Assembly (NCBI GenBank): GCA_963837445.1
Contig: CAWINK010000020.1
Location: forward strand, 62,001 to 126,000
DNA length: 64,000 bases
Direction of reading: 5' to 3'
Source: JACVRW01 sp963837445
Lineage (GTDB): Bacteria > Actinomycetota > Thermoleophilia > Solirubrobacterales > Thermoleophilaceae
The position numbers and the translations under genes are program-made. Under the pieces are notes generated by a model that saw nothing but the letters and a program-made list of their open reading frames with translations, had not been told where the DNA came from and did not search any database. Shown here in pieces: positions 16,483 to 24,211 of this stretch (its first letter is position 1; each line of letters begins with the position of its first letter).

Positions 16483-16875
16483 GCAGGCTCACGCGAGGTA
16501 ATCGAGGCCGCCGACCCGGCGCTCGCGCCGTACGCGGTGAAGGAGCCCGGCCCCGCCCGCTTCAGCGGAAGCGACGGCGTGCGCGGCTTCGTGCTCGAGG
16601 CGGTCTACGAGGGCTACCTGATGCACTACGGCGAGCCACGGGCCTTCACCGGCATGGACGACGACCTGAGGCTGCTGGCCGGCGACGCCCTGTACGCGCT
16701 CGGCCTGGCCCGGCTCGCGGAAAGCGGCGACCTCGAGGCCGTGGCGGTGCTCTCGGATCTGATCTCCGCGTCGGCTCAGGCCCAGGCCGAGGGGCGCCCG
16801 GCGGACGCCGAGGCGCTCTGGGAGTCGAGTTCAGACGCTCTCGTGGGGCTGTCGCCCCCCGGCCCGCCGCGATAG
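16479..16875 (+). CDS. Small helical protein of unknown function after hemL (one frameshift)
   Basis: From ATG 16479 (MSRLTR), one extra base at about 16495-16498 leads into the long frame VIEAADPALAPYAVKEPGP and on to a TAG at 16873-16875, about 131 residues in all. The middle (GFVLEAVYEGYLMHYGEPRAF, MDDDLRLLAGDALYALGLARLAE) and the Ala/Gln-rich end predict an all-helical soluble protein with no cysteines. I do not recognise the family. Its position between hemL and the cytochrome bc genes, with an apparent ATGA junction to hemL, hints at a role tied to haem or respiratory complex assembly, but that is only context. Confidence 0.55.
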
Positions 16876-16968
16876 GCTCCCGCGTCCGCCCGGTCCGGAA
16901 CCCGCTCGTGCGCTCCGTAACCATGTTGGCATTACCGGTCGCTGGGCGGAAGAATCCCTAGCTCAACC

Positions 16969-17638
16969 GTGGCCGAGTCACCTAAGAAGTACGACAAGCA
17001 ATCCCGCTACACCGAGGGTCGCGTGGATTGCAGGCGCATTCGAGGGTGAGACGGTCACCCGCCGTCGCCTCATGGAGGGCACCGCGCTGGCGGCCGGCGG
17101 CATCGCCACGATGGCCTTCCTGTTGCCGGGCCTCGGCTTCGCGCTCGGCCCGATCTTCGAGGACACGAATCCCACTATCTGGCAGGACGTGGGCCCCGAG
17201 GGGGACTTCAACGACCAGAGCTACGTCCCGCGCGTCACCAACATCGATCCCGAGATCGGGGACGCCGGCAAGACGACGGTCTACGTCCGCAAGTTCAACG
17301 ACGGCCAGGACAAGGTCATCGAGGGGCAGGATCCGCAGCCCTACGTCGTGATCTCCACCCGCTGCGCCCATCTGGGCTGCCCCGTGCGCTACATCCAGGC
17401 GTCGCAGAAGTTCGTCTGCCCGTGCCACGGCGGCGTGTACGGCTTCCAGGGCGACGTCGAGGGCGGCCCGCCGGTGCGCCCCCTCGACCGGTTCTACACC
17501 CGGGTCACAAACGGGCGCGTGGAGGTCGGGGACCGCTTCTCGCTGAACTCCGAGCTCGAGCGCTTTGCGCCGCGCGACCCGTCGAACCATCTCGACGGCC
17601 TCTGGCAGTACCTCTACCCGTCGAGGCCGACCACATGA
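16969..17638 (+). CDS. qcrA: Menaquinol-cytochrome c reductase Rieske iron-sulfur subunit QcrA (one frameshift)
   Basis: From GTG 16969 the protein begins AESPKKYDKQSRYTE. One extra G in the run 17016-17018 joins it to VAWIAGAFEGETVTRRRLMEG and the rest, about 222 residues. The twin-arginine stretch followed by a hydrophobic segment (GTALAAGGIATMAFLLPGLG) is a Tat-type anchor, and tatA/tatC lie 5 kb away. The 2Fe-2S ligands are in CAHLGCPV and CPCHGGVYG. The Rieske subunit passes electrons from menaquinol to cytochrome c in the bc complex. Its stop overlaps the qcrB ATG (ATGA). Confidence 0.9.
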
Positions 17639-18457
17639 CCCCGCCCCTGCCAAAGGCGCTCCGGCGCAGCCCGTCACGGCCAGGGCAGGGCAGAACGCAA
17701 CGGCAAGAACGGCAAGAACGGAGCCCCGGCCACCAAGCCGACGCCGAAGGAGCAGGCGGTCGAGGGCGCGGCGAGCGTCGTCGGCTGGCTCGACGAGCGC
17801 ACCGGCGCCAGCCCCTTCTTGCGCGGCTTCCTTTATCGCAAGGTCCCGAAGGGGACCAACTGGTACTACACGCTCGGCACCGCCACGATGTTCGCCTTCC
17901 TCTCACAGGCGGTCACGGGCGTCTTCCTGGCGATGTACTACGAGCCGGACGCGACGCGCGCCTACGAGTCGGCGTCCCGCATCACGAACGAGGTGTTCCT
18001 CGGCGAGTTCGTACGCGGCATGCACAAATGGGGCTCGACCGTGATGATCATCCTGATCTTCATCCACATGGGGAGGGTGTTCTTCTTCGGCGCGTACAAG
18101 TACCCGCGCGAGCTGAACTGGGTGATCGGCGTCGTGCTGCTCGTGCTCACGCTGCTGATGGGCCTCACGGGATACCTGCTGCCGTTCGACCAGCGCTCCT
18201 TCTGGGCGACCGTCGTGGCGGTGAACCTGAACTCCTCCGGCCCGATCGTCGGTCCCTACCTGGCCGACTTCCTGCGCGTGGGCTCCGAGTTCGGGCCAAC
18301 CACGATCGCCCGCTTCTACTCGCTGCACATGCTTCTGGTGCCTCTGCTGATCGCCGCGCTGATCGGCGCCCACCTCTACCTGGTGGCCAAGCTCGGCACG
18401 ACCGCGCCGCCGTGGCTCAAGGCTGAGAAGAAGGACCTCCTCAAGGAAGAGGTCTAG
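17635..18457 (+). CDS. qcrB: Cytochrome b N-terminal (b6-type) subunit QcrB (one frameshift)
   Basis: ATG 17635 overlaps the qcrA stop. The frame changes by one base between about 17660 and 17700, after which GKNGKNGAPATKP leads into the conserved b6-type body, about 273 residues. Four membrane helices carry the haem-ligand histidines in FVRGMHKWGS, ILIFIHMGRVFFFG, RFYSLHMLLVPLL and IGAHLYLVAKLG. LLMGLTGYLLPFDQRSFWAT is the usual Qo-side motif. The length and split match the Bacillus QcrB arrangement, where the C-terminal half of cytochrome b is a separate gene. It forms the quinone-oxidising core with QcrA and QcrC. Confidence 0.9.
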
Positions 18458-18460
18458 CCC

Positions 18461-19174
18461 GTGGATAAGCGCGAGAAGGAGCAGTACCTCCGCGAGTACT
18501 CGATCCTGAAGAACCAGGGCAAGCCGTTCTTCCCGTACGCGGTCGCCAAGGACTCGATCATGGCGTGCGTCGTCCTCGCGGTGATCATCATGATGTCGAT
18601 CCTGTTCGGGGCCGAACTGGGCCCGAAGGCGGATCCAACCACCACCACCTACACGCCGCGCCCCGAGTGGTACTTCTTCTTCCTGTTCGAGCTGCTGCGC
18701 GTGGTGAAGCCGCCGGAGCTTGTGTTCCTGGCCACGATCGGCATCCCCACGGTCTGCCTCGTGCTGCTGCTCCTGCTGCCGTTCATCGACCGCAACCCGG
18801 AGCGCCACCCGCTGCGGCGGCCGATCGCCATGACGGCCGGCATCGCCACGATCGCTGCGATGGCCTACCTGACCATCCTCGGCGCGCTCGCCGGTTCGCC
18901 GACCGAGATCGACCAGCCCGCGCCGCCGGGTCTCGAGAAGGGGCAGGAGATCACGGCCTCGTCGGGTTGCCTCGGCTGCCACAAGATCGGCGAGAACGGC
19001 AACACGCTGGGGCCGAACCTCACCGAGGTCGGTTCGCGGCTCGGCAAGGACGCGATCGCGCGGACGCTCGTGAATCCCACTTCGCCGATGCCGTCCTACC
19101 GGCAGCTCCAGCAGGAGCAACCCCAGCAGTTCAACCAGCTCGTCGAGTACGTCGCCTCGCTCCGGGGCGAGTGA
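18461..19174 (+). CDS. qcrC: Cytochrome b subunit IV fused to cytochrome c (QcrC)
   Basis: The GTG start lies 3 bases after the qcrB stop. The 237-residue protein has an N-terminal soluble arm, then three membrane helices with the PEWYFFFLFELLRVVKPPE motif of subunit IV (the Qo-site PEWY). A C-terminal cytochrome c domain follows with one CLGCH haem site near residue 166 and a distal MPSYRQL that can provide the axial methionine. This fused architecture is that of Bacillus QcrC rather than the di-haem QcrC of mycobacteria. It completes the menaquinol:cytochrome c oxidoreductase with the two preceding genes. menG follows after 10 bases. Confidence 0.93.
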   Translation: MDKREKEQYLREYSILKNQGKPFFPYAVAKDSIMACVVLAVIIMMSILFGAELGPKADPTTTTYTPRPEWYFFFLFELLRVVKPPELVFLATIGIPTVCLVLLLLLPFIDRNPERHPLRRPIAMTAGIATIAAMAYLTILGALAGSPTEIDQPAPPGLEKGQEITASSGCLGCHKIGENGNTLGPNLTEVGSRLGKDAIARTLVNPTSPMPSYRQLQQEQPQQFNQLVEYVASLRGE

Positions 19175-19184
19175 CCGGGCACGC

Positions 19185-19883
19185 ATGAGCGGGGGCACCC
19201 CCGAGTCGGGCACGCTGCCCGACACCCAGGTCAGGGCGATGTTCGACAGGATCGCCCGTGTCTACGACCGCATGAACTCGGTCATGACGGCGGGGATGCA
19301 CCACCGTTGGCGCGAGCGGGCGGTGGACCTCGCTCAGGTGGGCCCGGGCTCGCGCGCGCTCGACGTGGCCACCGGCACGGGTGACCTCGCGGTCGAGCTC
19401 GCGCGCCGGGGCGCGGAGGTCACCGGGCTCGACTTCGCGCCGGCGATGCTCGAGATCGCCCGCGAGAAGGCGCCCGGCCTCAGGTTCGAGGAGGGCGACG
19501 CACTCGCGCTCGCCCACCCCGACGGCGCGTTCGACGCGGTCACCGTCGGTTTCGGCGCACGCAACTTCGGCGACCTGGACCGCGGGCTCGCCGAGCTGGC
19601 GCGTGTGGCCAAGCCGGGCGGGCGCGTGGTGGTGCTCGAGATCACCACGCCGCAGAAGCCGCCGCTGTCGTGGTTCTTCAGGGCGTGGTTCGACACCGTG
19701 GTCCCGGCGCTGGGGCGCTTCGCGGGCGACCCGGACGCCTACACCTACCTCCCGAGCAGCGTCCGGCGCTTCCCCGCCCCCGAGGAGCTGGCCGCCCGGA
19801 TGGTCGCCACGGGTCTTGAGGACGTGCGCTGGGTCCTGACGGCCGGGGGAATCATCGCGATCCACGCGGGGACAAAGCGGTGA
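19185..19883 (+). CDS. menG: Demethylmenaquinone methyltransferase
   Basis: A 232-residue class I methyltransferase of the UbiE/MenG family, which makes the last methylation of menaquinone. Conserved elements are VRAMFDRIARVYDRMNSVMTAG at the N-terminus, the SAM loop ALDVATGTGDLAVELARRG, TVGFGARNFGDLDRGLAELARV, LEITTPQKPPLSWFFRAWF and the YTYLPSSVRRFPAPEELA block. The gene follows qcrC by 10 bases and overlaps the prenyl synthase by 4 bases. The operon therefore combines the quinol-oxidising complex with two enzymes for making its quinone. Confidence 0.95.
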   Translation: MSGGTPESGTLPDTQVRAMFDRIARVYDRMNSVMTAGMHHRWRERAVDLAQVGPGSRALDVATGTGDLAVELARRGAEVTGLDFAPAMLEIAREKAPGLRFEEGDALALAHPDGAFDAVTVGFGARNFGDLDRGLAELARVAKPGGRVVVLEITTPQKPPLSWFFRAWFDTVVPALGRFAGDPDAYTYLPSSVRRFPAPEELAARMVATGLEDVRWVLTAGGIIAIHAGTKR

Positions 19884-20845
19884 ACACCGCGCAGGCCCAG
19901 CTCGGGGCGGTGCTGTCCGCCGGCGGCCCGTCGCTGGCGCGCCTGCTCGAGCGCACCGAGGCCCGGCTGGCGGCGGTGGCCGAGAGCCACGGCGCCGCGC
20001 TCGGGGTGCACGCCGCCGGCACCCTCGCGGCGGGTGGCAAGCGCCTGCGGCCCGTGCTGGTGTTCCTGTGCGGGGACGGCGAGCACGATCGGCTGGTGGC
20101 CGCCGGCGCGGCGGTGGAGCTTCTCCACATGGCAACGCTCGTGCACGACGACGTGCTCGACGCCGCGGAGTTGCGCCGCGGCCGGCCCACCGTGTTTGCC
20201 GCGGGGGGCCGCTCCGCGGCCACGGCCACCGGCGACCTCCTCTTCTCGCGGGCCTTCGCCGAGCTCGCGGCCACCGGCAGCGAGGACGCGGTGCGAGCCC
20301 TCTCGACCGCCTCGTCCGCGCTCGCCCGCGGGGAGCTGATGCAGCGTGCTGACGCCTGGGGAGAGGGCGTCACGCCCGAGCGCTACCTGGAGCGCTGCCG
20401 CCTGAAGACGGCCAGCCTGTTCGAGGCGTCGTGCCGGCTGGGTGCCGTGTTCGGTGGTCGCCCCGACCTGGCCCAGGCGCTGGGGCAGTTCGGTGAGCGC
20501 CTCGGGGTGGCATTCCAGATGCTCGACGATGTCCTGGACGTATCGGGGCCGGCCGAGCGCACCGGGAAGCCGCGCGGAGCGGACCTCCTCGACGGCACCG
20601 TGACGCTCCCGCTCATACTCGCCCGCCGCCAGGATCCGAAGCTCCCCGGCGAGGTCACGACCCCGCAACAGGCGGAGGCGGTGTGCGAGCGAATCGCGGC
20701 CACCGGCGCACTGGACGAAGCTCGGGCGCAGGCCCTCGCCCACGTGAACGCCGCGAAGGAAGCCCTCGACGGCCTCCAGCTGTCAGGACAGCGCACGCAC
20801 GCACTCCACCTGGTGGCGGACGGCGTCGTGGAGCGCTACGCGTAG
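19880..20845 (+). CDS. Polyprenyl (heptaprenyl-type) diphosphate synthase
   Basis: GTG 19880 overlaps menG (GTGA) and gives 321 residues of a trans-prenyltransferase. GGKRLRPVLVFL is the isopentenyl-diphosphate site. MATLVHDDVLDAAELRRGRP contains the first aspartate-rich motif, here DDVLD, with the RRGRP that follows it. FQMLDDVLDVSG is the second aspartate motif, followed by GKPRGADLLDGTVTLPLI. The enzyme extends an allylic diphosphate to the side chain of menaquinone; the chain length cannot be read reliably. It is the last gene of the qcr-men operon and converges on a zinc-ribbon gene 33 bases away. Confidence 0.92.
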   Translation: MNTAQAQLGAVLSAGGPSLARLLERTEARLAAVAESHGAALGVHAAGTLAAGGKRLRPVLVFLCGDGEHDRLVAAGAAVELLHMATLVHDDVLDAAELRRGRPTVFAAGGRSAATATGDLLFSRAFAELAATGSEDAVRALSTASSALARGELMQRADAWGEGVTPERYLERCRLKTASLFEASCRLGAVFGGRPDLAQALGQFGERLGVAFQMLDDVLDVSGPAERTGKPRGADLLDGTVTLPLILARRQDPKLPGEVTTPQQAEAVCERIAATGALDEARAQALAHVNAAKEALDGLQLSGQRTHALHLVADGVVERYA

Positions 20846-20878
20846 GGCGCACTGAGGCCGGCCGGACGAAGCCGAGGC

Positions 20879-21319
20879 CTAGAAGTCTTCGGGCAGGATC
20901 GCGCCGGCTGTGAGGGCGCCTGCGAAGCGCTCGATCTCGTCAGCCATGTTGGCGCGCATGAGGCGCTTGTAGTCGCGGGCCAGAGCATCGGCACCGCGGT
21001 CGAGCTCCTCGTCGAACAGCTCGACGTTGTCCTGGGTGAAGACACCCTCACGGAACACGTCGCAGTTCGGGCAGTGGAGCAGCACGCTCCAGTTCTCCGG
21101 CCCGGCCTCTTCCCACTGAACGGGGTAGACGAGCTCGGAGTCGCATTCGACGCAGATGTGGAGATCCTGAACGACCTCAGCAGCGGGGGGCGCGGGCGTC
21201 TGAAGCTCCGCGGCCTGCGCGTCGTCGGCGAAGTAGACGACCTCGATCGTCTTTCCGCTGGGAAGCGTGACGCGCTTGGTGAAGTGGGTCTGTTCCCCGT
21301 TGCTTTCCATCTCTCTCAT
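20879..21319 (-). CDS. Small zinc-ribbon protein of unknown function
   Basis: The frame opens at 21370, but the ATG at 21319 (MREMESNGEQTHF) has GGAG about 7 bases ahead; ATG 21310 is an alternative. The product of about 146 residues carries two Cys pairs, LHICVECDSELVYPVQW and VLLHCPNCDVFREGVF, likely binding one zinc. A C-terminal helical segment follows (DNVELFDEELDRGADALARDYKRLM). The N-terminal part contains a short beta-rich stretch, TKRVTLPSGKTIEVVYFADD. I do not recognise a functional family. It is transcribed in the same direction as the upstream dcd gene, 47 bases away. Confidence 0.75.
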   Translation of the reverse strand: MREMESNGEQTHFTKRVTLPSGKTIEVVYFADDAQAAELQTPAPPAAEVVQDLHICVECDSELVYPVQWEEAGPENWSVLLHCPNCDVFREGVFTQDNVELFDEELDRGADALARDYKRLMRANMADEIERFAGALTAGAILPEDF

Positions 21320-21366
21320 CCTCTGCTCCCTGTATCGGAAGTGGGGGGATGAACTTGATAAGAAAT

Positions 21367-21969
21367 TCACGGTGTTTCCGGCTTCGTGCCGGAAGCGTCC
21401 GCGGGACCGCCTTCGTAGCGGGACTCCGTGGCCTCCACCTGGCCGTGGTAATGGCTTCCGAGGTCGGGATGGCCGTAGGGTCGCTCGGCCGCGCGATCGA
21501 GCGCCATGAAGGACAGCTGGGCGATCGGCTTGCCGGGCCAGAGGATGATCGGCACGCGCGTGAGGTTGGTGATCTCGAGGGTGAGAGTGCCGCTGAAGCC
21601 GGGGTCGACGAACCCCGCCGTGGCGTGCACGATCAAACCCAGGCGCCCGAGGCTCGACTTGCCCTCGATACGAGCCACGATGTCATCGGGCAGCTCGACC
21701 CACTCCACCGTGCTTCCCAGCACGAACTCGCCCGGGTGGATCACGAAGGAGGCCGTGTCCTCGATCTGAACGTGCTCGGTGACTCCGGTGGGCGGCTCGG
21801 CGAGGTCGATCGCGGGCAGCCGGTGGTTGTGGAAGACCCGAAACGACGTGCCAAGTCTGAGATCCACGCTGGCCGGCTGGACCATCGTGGGATCCCAGGG
21901 ACGGATCTTGATCCGCTCCTCCTCGACGAGGCGGCGGATCGTGCCGTCTGACAGAACGGAGCTGATCAC
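21367..21969 (-). CDS. dcd: dCTP deaminase (possibly dUMP-forming)
   Basis: The likely start is the GTG at 21969 (VISSVLSDGTIRRL), with GAGG about 8 bases ahead, giving 200 residues. This homotrimeric enzyme deaminates dCTP for dUTP/dUMP supply. Motifs seen are MVQPASVDLRLGTSFRVF, ARIEGKSSLGRLGLIVH, HATAGFVDPGFSGTLTLEITN (with the catalytic Glu) and the C-terminal QLSFMALDRAAERPYG. The HATAGFVDPGF form occurs in both Dcd and the bifunctional deaminase/dUTPase group known in mycobacteria, so the product may be dUMP. It diverges from tatA. Confidence 0.92.
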   Translation of the reverse strand: MISSVLSDGTIRRLVEEERIKIRPWDPTMVQPASVDLRLGTSFRVFHNHRLPAIDLAEPPTGVTEHVQIEDTASFVIHPGEFVLGSTVEWVELPDDIVARIEGKSSLGRLGLIVHATAGFVDPGFSGTLTLEITNLTRVPIILWPGKPIAQLSFMALDRAAERPYGHPDLGSHYHGQVEATESRYEGGPADASGTKPETP

Positions 21970-22031
21970 CAGGGCATCCTCGCAACTCATCCTGCCGGAA
22001 GCAGGCACCCCAGCTACCATGGGCTGTACCC

Positions 22032-22274
22032 ATGTGGACTCCAGGGCCCCTAGAGATCATCGTCGTCCTAGTCATCGTGCTGATCGTTTTCGGCCCGAAG
22101 CGGCTGCCAGACCTGGGCCGTTCGCTGGGTCGCGGCATGCGCGAGTTCAAGGACTCGGTGACCGGCAAGGACAAGGACGAGCTGCCCGAGGCCTCCCCCG
22201 CGGAGAAGCCCGAGCCGACGACGGTCTCGGCCGAGCCGACGACGGTCACGCCGGCCAGCGAGCAGAAGTCCTAG
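22032..22274 (+). CDS. tatA: Sec-independent translocase subunit TatA
   Basis: An 80-residue TatA/E protein. It has a single N-terminal membrane helix (LEIIVVLVIVLIVFGPKRLP), the glycine hinge in FGPKRLPDLGRSLGRGMREF, an amphipathic helix and a charged C-terminal tail with a repeated EPTTV motif. It forms the pore of the twin-arginine export system together with TatC. TACCAT (22015-22020), 11 bases ahead of the ATG, is a possible -10 for a nearly leaderless mRNA. The tatC gene follows 20 bases downstream, and the Tat-dependent Rieske protein is encoded nearby. Confidence 0.94.
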   Translation: MWTPGPLEIIVVLVIVLIVFGPKRLPDLGRSLGRGMREFKDSVTGKDKDELPEASPAEKPEPTTVSAEPTTVTPASEQKS

Positions 22275-22294
22275 CCGCAGGAGCCGCGTAGCGC

Positions 22295-23074
22295 GTGCGG
22301 CGGATTCGGCCGATCTCTCACGAGGACCGGCTCTCGGTCGTCGACCATCTCGACGAGCTGCGCAGCAGGCTGATCGTCAGCGCCCTCGCGTTCGTGGTGG
22401 CGTGGGGCCTCACGGCCTGGCAGAACGATTTGGTGCTGGAGATCATGAACGCGCCGTTGCCGGACGGTCCTCGCGGGAAGCAGATCGAGCCGATCACGCT
22501 GGGCCCGGCGGAGGCCTTCTACACAACGATCACGAACGCTGCGTACTTCGCCCTGCTGCTGGCGCTCCCGGTGATCCTCTACCAGATCTACGCGTTCCTC
22601 CTGCCGGCCTTCAGCCCGAAGGAGCGGCGGGTCGTCACGCCGCTGCTCCTGATGGTGCCGGTCCTGTTCGTCATCGGCGTGGTCTTCTGCTACTTCGTGG
22701 TGCTCACCCCGGCGCTCGACTTCCTCCTCAACTTCAACGCCGACGAGTTCAACACGCAGGTTCGCGCGCGCGACTACTACTCGTTCCTGACGCTGCTGAT
22801 GGTCGCGATGGGGCTGGGCTTCCAGATCCCCGTGGGGGTGCTCGCGGCCTGCAAGCTCGGGATCACGAATGCCGACAAGCTGCGCCGCAGTCGCCGCTAC
22901 GCGATCGTGGCCATCGTGGTCCTCGCGTCGCTGCTCCCGACGCTCGACCCGCTCACGCTGATCCTCGAGTCGATCCCGCTCTACGCGCTCTACGAGCTGA
23001 GCATTCTGCTGGCGGCCCGCTTCGGCAGTCCAGTGCATCAACTCGGCGACGAGCCCGCCGCGGAGGGCCTGTAG
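22295..23074 (+). CDS. tatC: Sec-independent translocase subunit TatC
   Basis: GTG 22295, with GGAG about 11 bases ahead, starts a 259-residue six-helix membrane protein. The N-terminal DHLDELRSRLIVSALAF stretch binds the twin-arginine signal. FLLPAFSPKERRVVTPLLL and the conserved FQIPVGVLAACKLGITNADKLRRSRRYAIV follow in the usual order. TatC recognises folded Tat substrates and recruits TatA. No tatB is evident in the window, so this looks like a minimal TatA-TatC system as in several Gram-positive bacteria, although a tatB elsewhere in the genome cannot be excluded. Confidence 0.95.
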   Translation: MRRIRPISHEDRLSVVDHLDELRSRLIVSALAFVVAWGLTAWQNDLVLEIMNAPLPDGPRGKQIEPITLGPAEAFYTTITNAAYFALLLALPVILYQIYAFLLPAFSPKERRVVTPLLLMVPVLFVIGVVFCYFVVLTPALDFLLNFNADEFNTQVRARDYYSFLTLLMVAMGLGFQIPVGVLAACKLGITNADKLRRSRRYAIVAIVVLASLLPTLDPLTLILESIPLYALYELSILLAARFGSPVHQLGDEPAAEGL

Positions 23075-23075
23075 C

Positions 23076-23081
23076 TAGCCT
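23076..23081 (+). promoter_or_regulatory. Candidate -10 element (TAGCCT) before the TPR-like gene
   Basis: TAGCCT ends 9 bases before ATG 23091 in a region without a ribosome binding site, just after the tatC stop. It fits the TANNNT-to-start pattern seen elsewhere in the window. Confidence 0.4.
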
Positions 23082-23090
23082 ACGCCGCGC

Positions 23091-23750
23091 ATGCTGTTCG
23101 ACCTGAGAGGACGCCGGCGCCGCGCGGTGCAGGCCACCTACCTGATGCTCGCCCTGCTGATGGGCGGCGGCCTCGTGCTGTTCGGGATCGGCGGGGAAGT
23201 CTCGGGCGGCCTTGTCGATGCCTTCAAGGGCGGTGGGGGAGGCAGCACCGACAGTGCGCTCGAGGACCGGGTCGACAAGCAGGAAGAGCGGCTCGCCAAG
23301 AATCCCCAGAACGAGAGGGTGCTCCAGACCCTTGTCCGCGACTACTACTCGCTCGCCACGAGCCAGCGGGAGAGCGGAGCGGTCGGGTTCCCCGACGACG
23401 CGCAGGACGAGCTGCGCAAGGCGGGCGCGTACTGGCAGCGTTACCTGACGACCGTGGATGGTGAGCCGAGCGCCGAGGCCGCCCGCTACGCGCTCCAGGT
23501 CTACGACGTCTCCGCCCTGAACCGGCCGAAGGAGGCTCAGAGGGCCGCGGCGGTCCTCGCCGAGGCGTCGAACGACGTGGCCTCCTACCTGCGACTCGTC
23601 TCCTATGCCGCTCTCGCGGGCGACACGAGGACCGCGGACCTGGCGGCGAAGAAGGCGGTGGACCTCGCCCCGAAGGCCCAGCGTAAGCAGGTTGAGGAGC
23701 AGGCTGAGACGCTCAAGAAGCCGCCACAGCAACAGCAGCCGGGCGGCTGA
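23091..23750 (+). CDS. Membrane-anchored TPR-like protein
   Basis: The 219-residue protein has a positively charged N-terminus (MLFDLRGRRRRAVQATY), one membrane helix (LMLALLMGGGLVLFGIGG) and a Gly-rich linker. A helical repeat region follows that looks like degenerate TPRs (AYWQRYLTTVDGEPSAEAARYAL, AGDTRTADLAAKKAVDLAPK), ending in a Gln/Pro tail. Such proteins usually act as scaffolds in the envelope; no partner can be named. It follows tatC and precedes a STAS protein, each with its own -10-like element, so a common operon is not required. Confidence 0.7.
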   Translation: MLFDLRGRRRRAVQATYLMLALLMGGGLVLFGIGGEVSGGLVDAFKGGGGGSTDSALEDRVDKQEERLAKNPQNERVLQTLVRDYYSLATSQRESGAVGFPDDAQDELRKAGAYWQRYLTTVDGEPSAEAARYALQVYDVSALNRPKEAQRAAAVLAEASNDVASYLRLVSYAALAGDTRTADLAAKKAVDLAPKAQRKQVEEQAETLKKPPQQQQPGG

Positions 23751-23752
23751 CG

Positions 23753-23758
23753 TACCCT
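23753..23758 (+). promoter_or_regulatory. Candidate -10 element (TACCCT) before the STAS gene
   Basis: TACCCT ends 8 bases before ATG 23767, in the 16-base gap after the TPR-like gene. No Shine-Dalgarno sequence is present, consistent with a leaderless message. Confidence 0.4.
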
Positions 23759-23766
23759 ACGTATCC

Positions 23767-24126
23767 ATGAACTTTCACATCGAAGACGAAGCCGTAGACG
23801 ACACGACCCACGTGATCGAGCTCGGCGGCGAGGTCGACCTCTACACCGCCCCCGAGTTCAAGGAGCGGATGGTCGAGCTGATCGAGTCCGGCAAGAAGCA
23901 AATCGTGGTCGATCTGTCGAAGGCGACGTTCATCGATTCCACCACGCTGGGCGTGTTGGTGGGTGGCGTGAAGCGCCTGCGGCCGGCCGGTGGCTCGCTT
24001 GCCCTCGTGTGCACCGACGAGAACATCACGAAGATCTTCGAGATCACCGGGCTCGACCGCGTCTTTCCAATTCACTCCTCGCGCGAAGAGGCGCTGGAGG
24101 CCGTCAGCTCGGGAGCTACTGACTAA
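23767..24126 (+). CDS. STAS-domain anti-sigma factor antagonist
   Basis: A 119-residue STAS protein of the SpoIIAA/RsbV type. The frame is open upstream into the previous gene, but ATG 23767 gives the normal domain start (MNFHIEDEAVDDTTHVIELGGEVDLYTAPEF). The expected phosphorylated serine is in FIDSTTLGVLVGG near residue 58. Such proteins, when unphosphorylated, bind an RsbW-like kinase and release a sigma factor. An RsbW-like gene is present at 40.4 kb, but no sigma factor is seen in the window, so partnership is speculative. tRNA-Lys follows after 12 bases. Confidence 0.9.
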   Translation: MNFHIEDEAVDDTTHVIELGGEVDLYTAPEFKERMVELIESGKKQIVVDLSKATFIDSTTLGVLVGGVKRLRPAGGSLALVCTDENITKIFEITGLDRVFPIHSSREEALEAVSSGATD

Positions 24127-24138
24127 GATCACCTGCCC

Positions 24139-24211
<73 letters not shown>

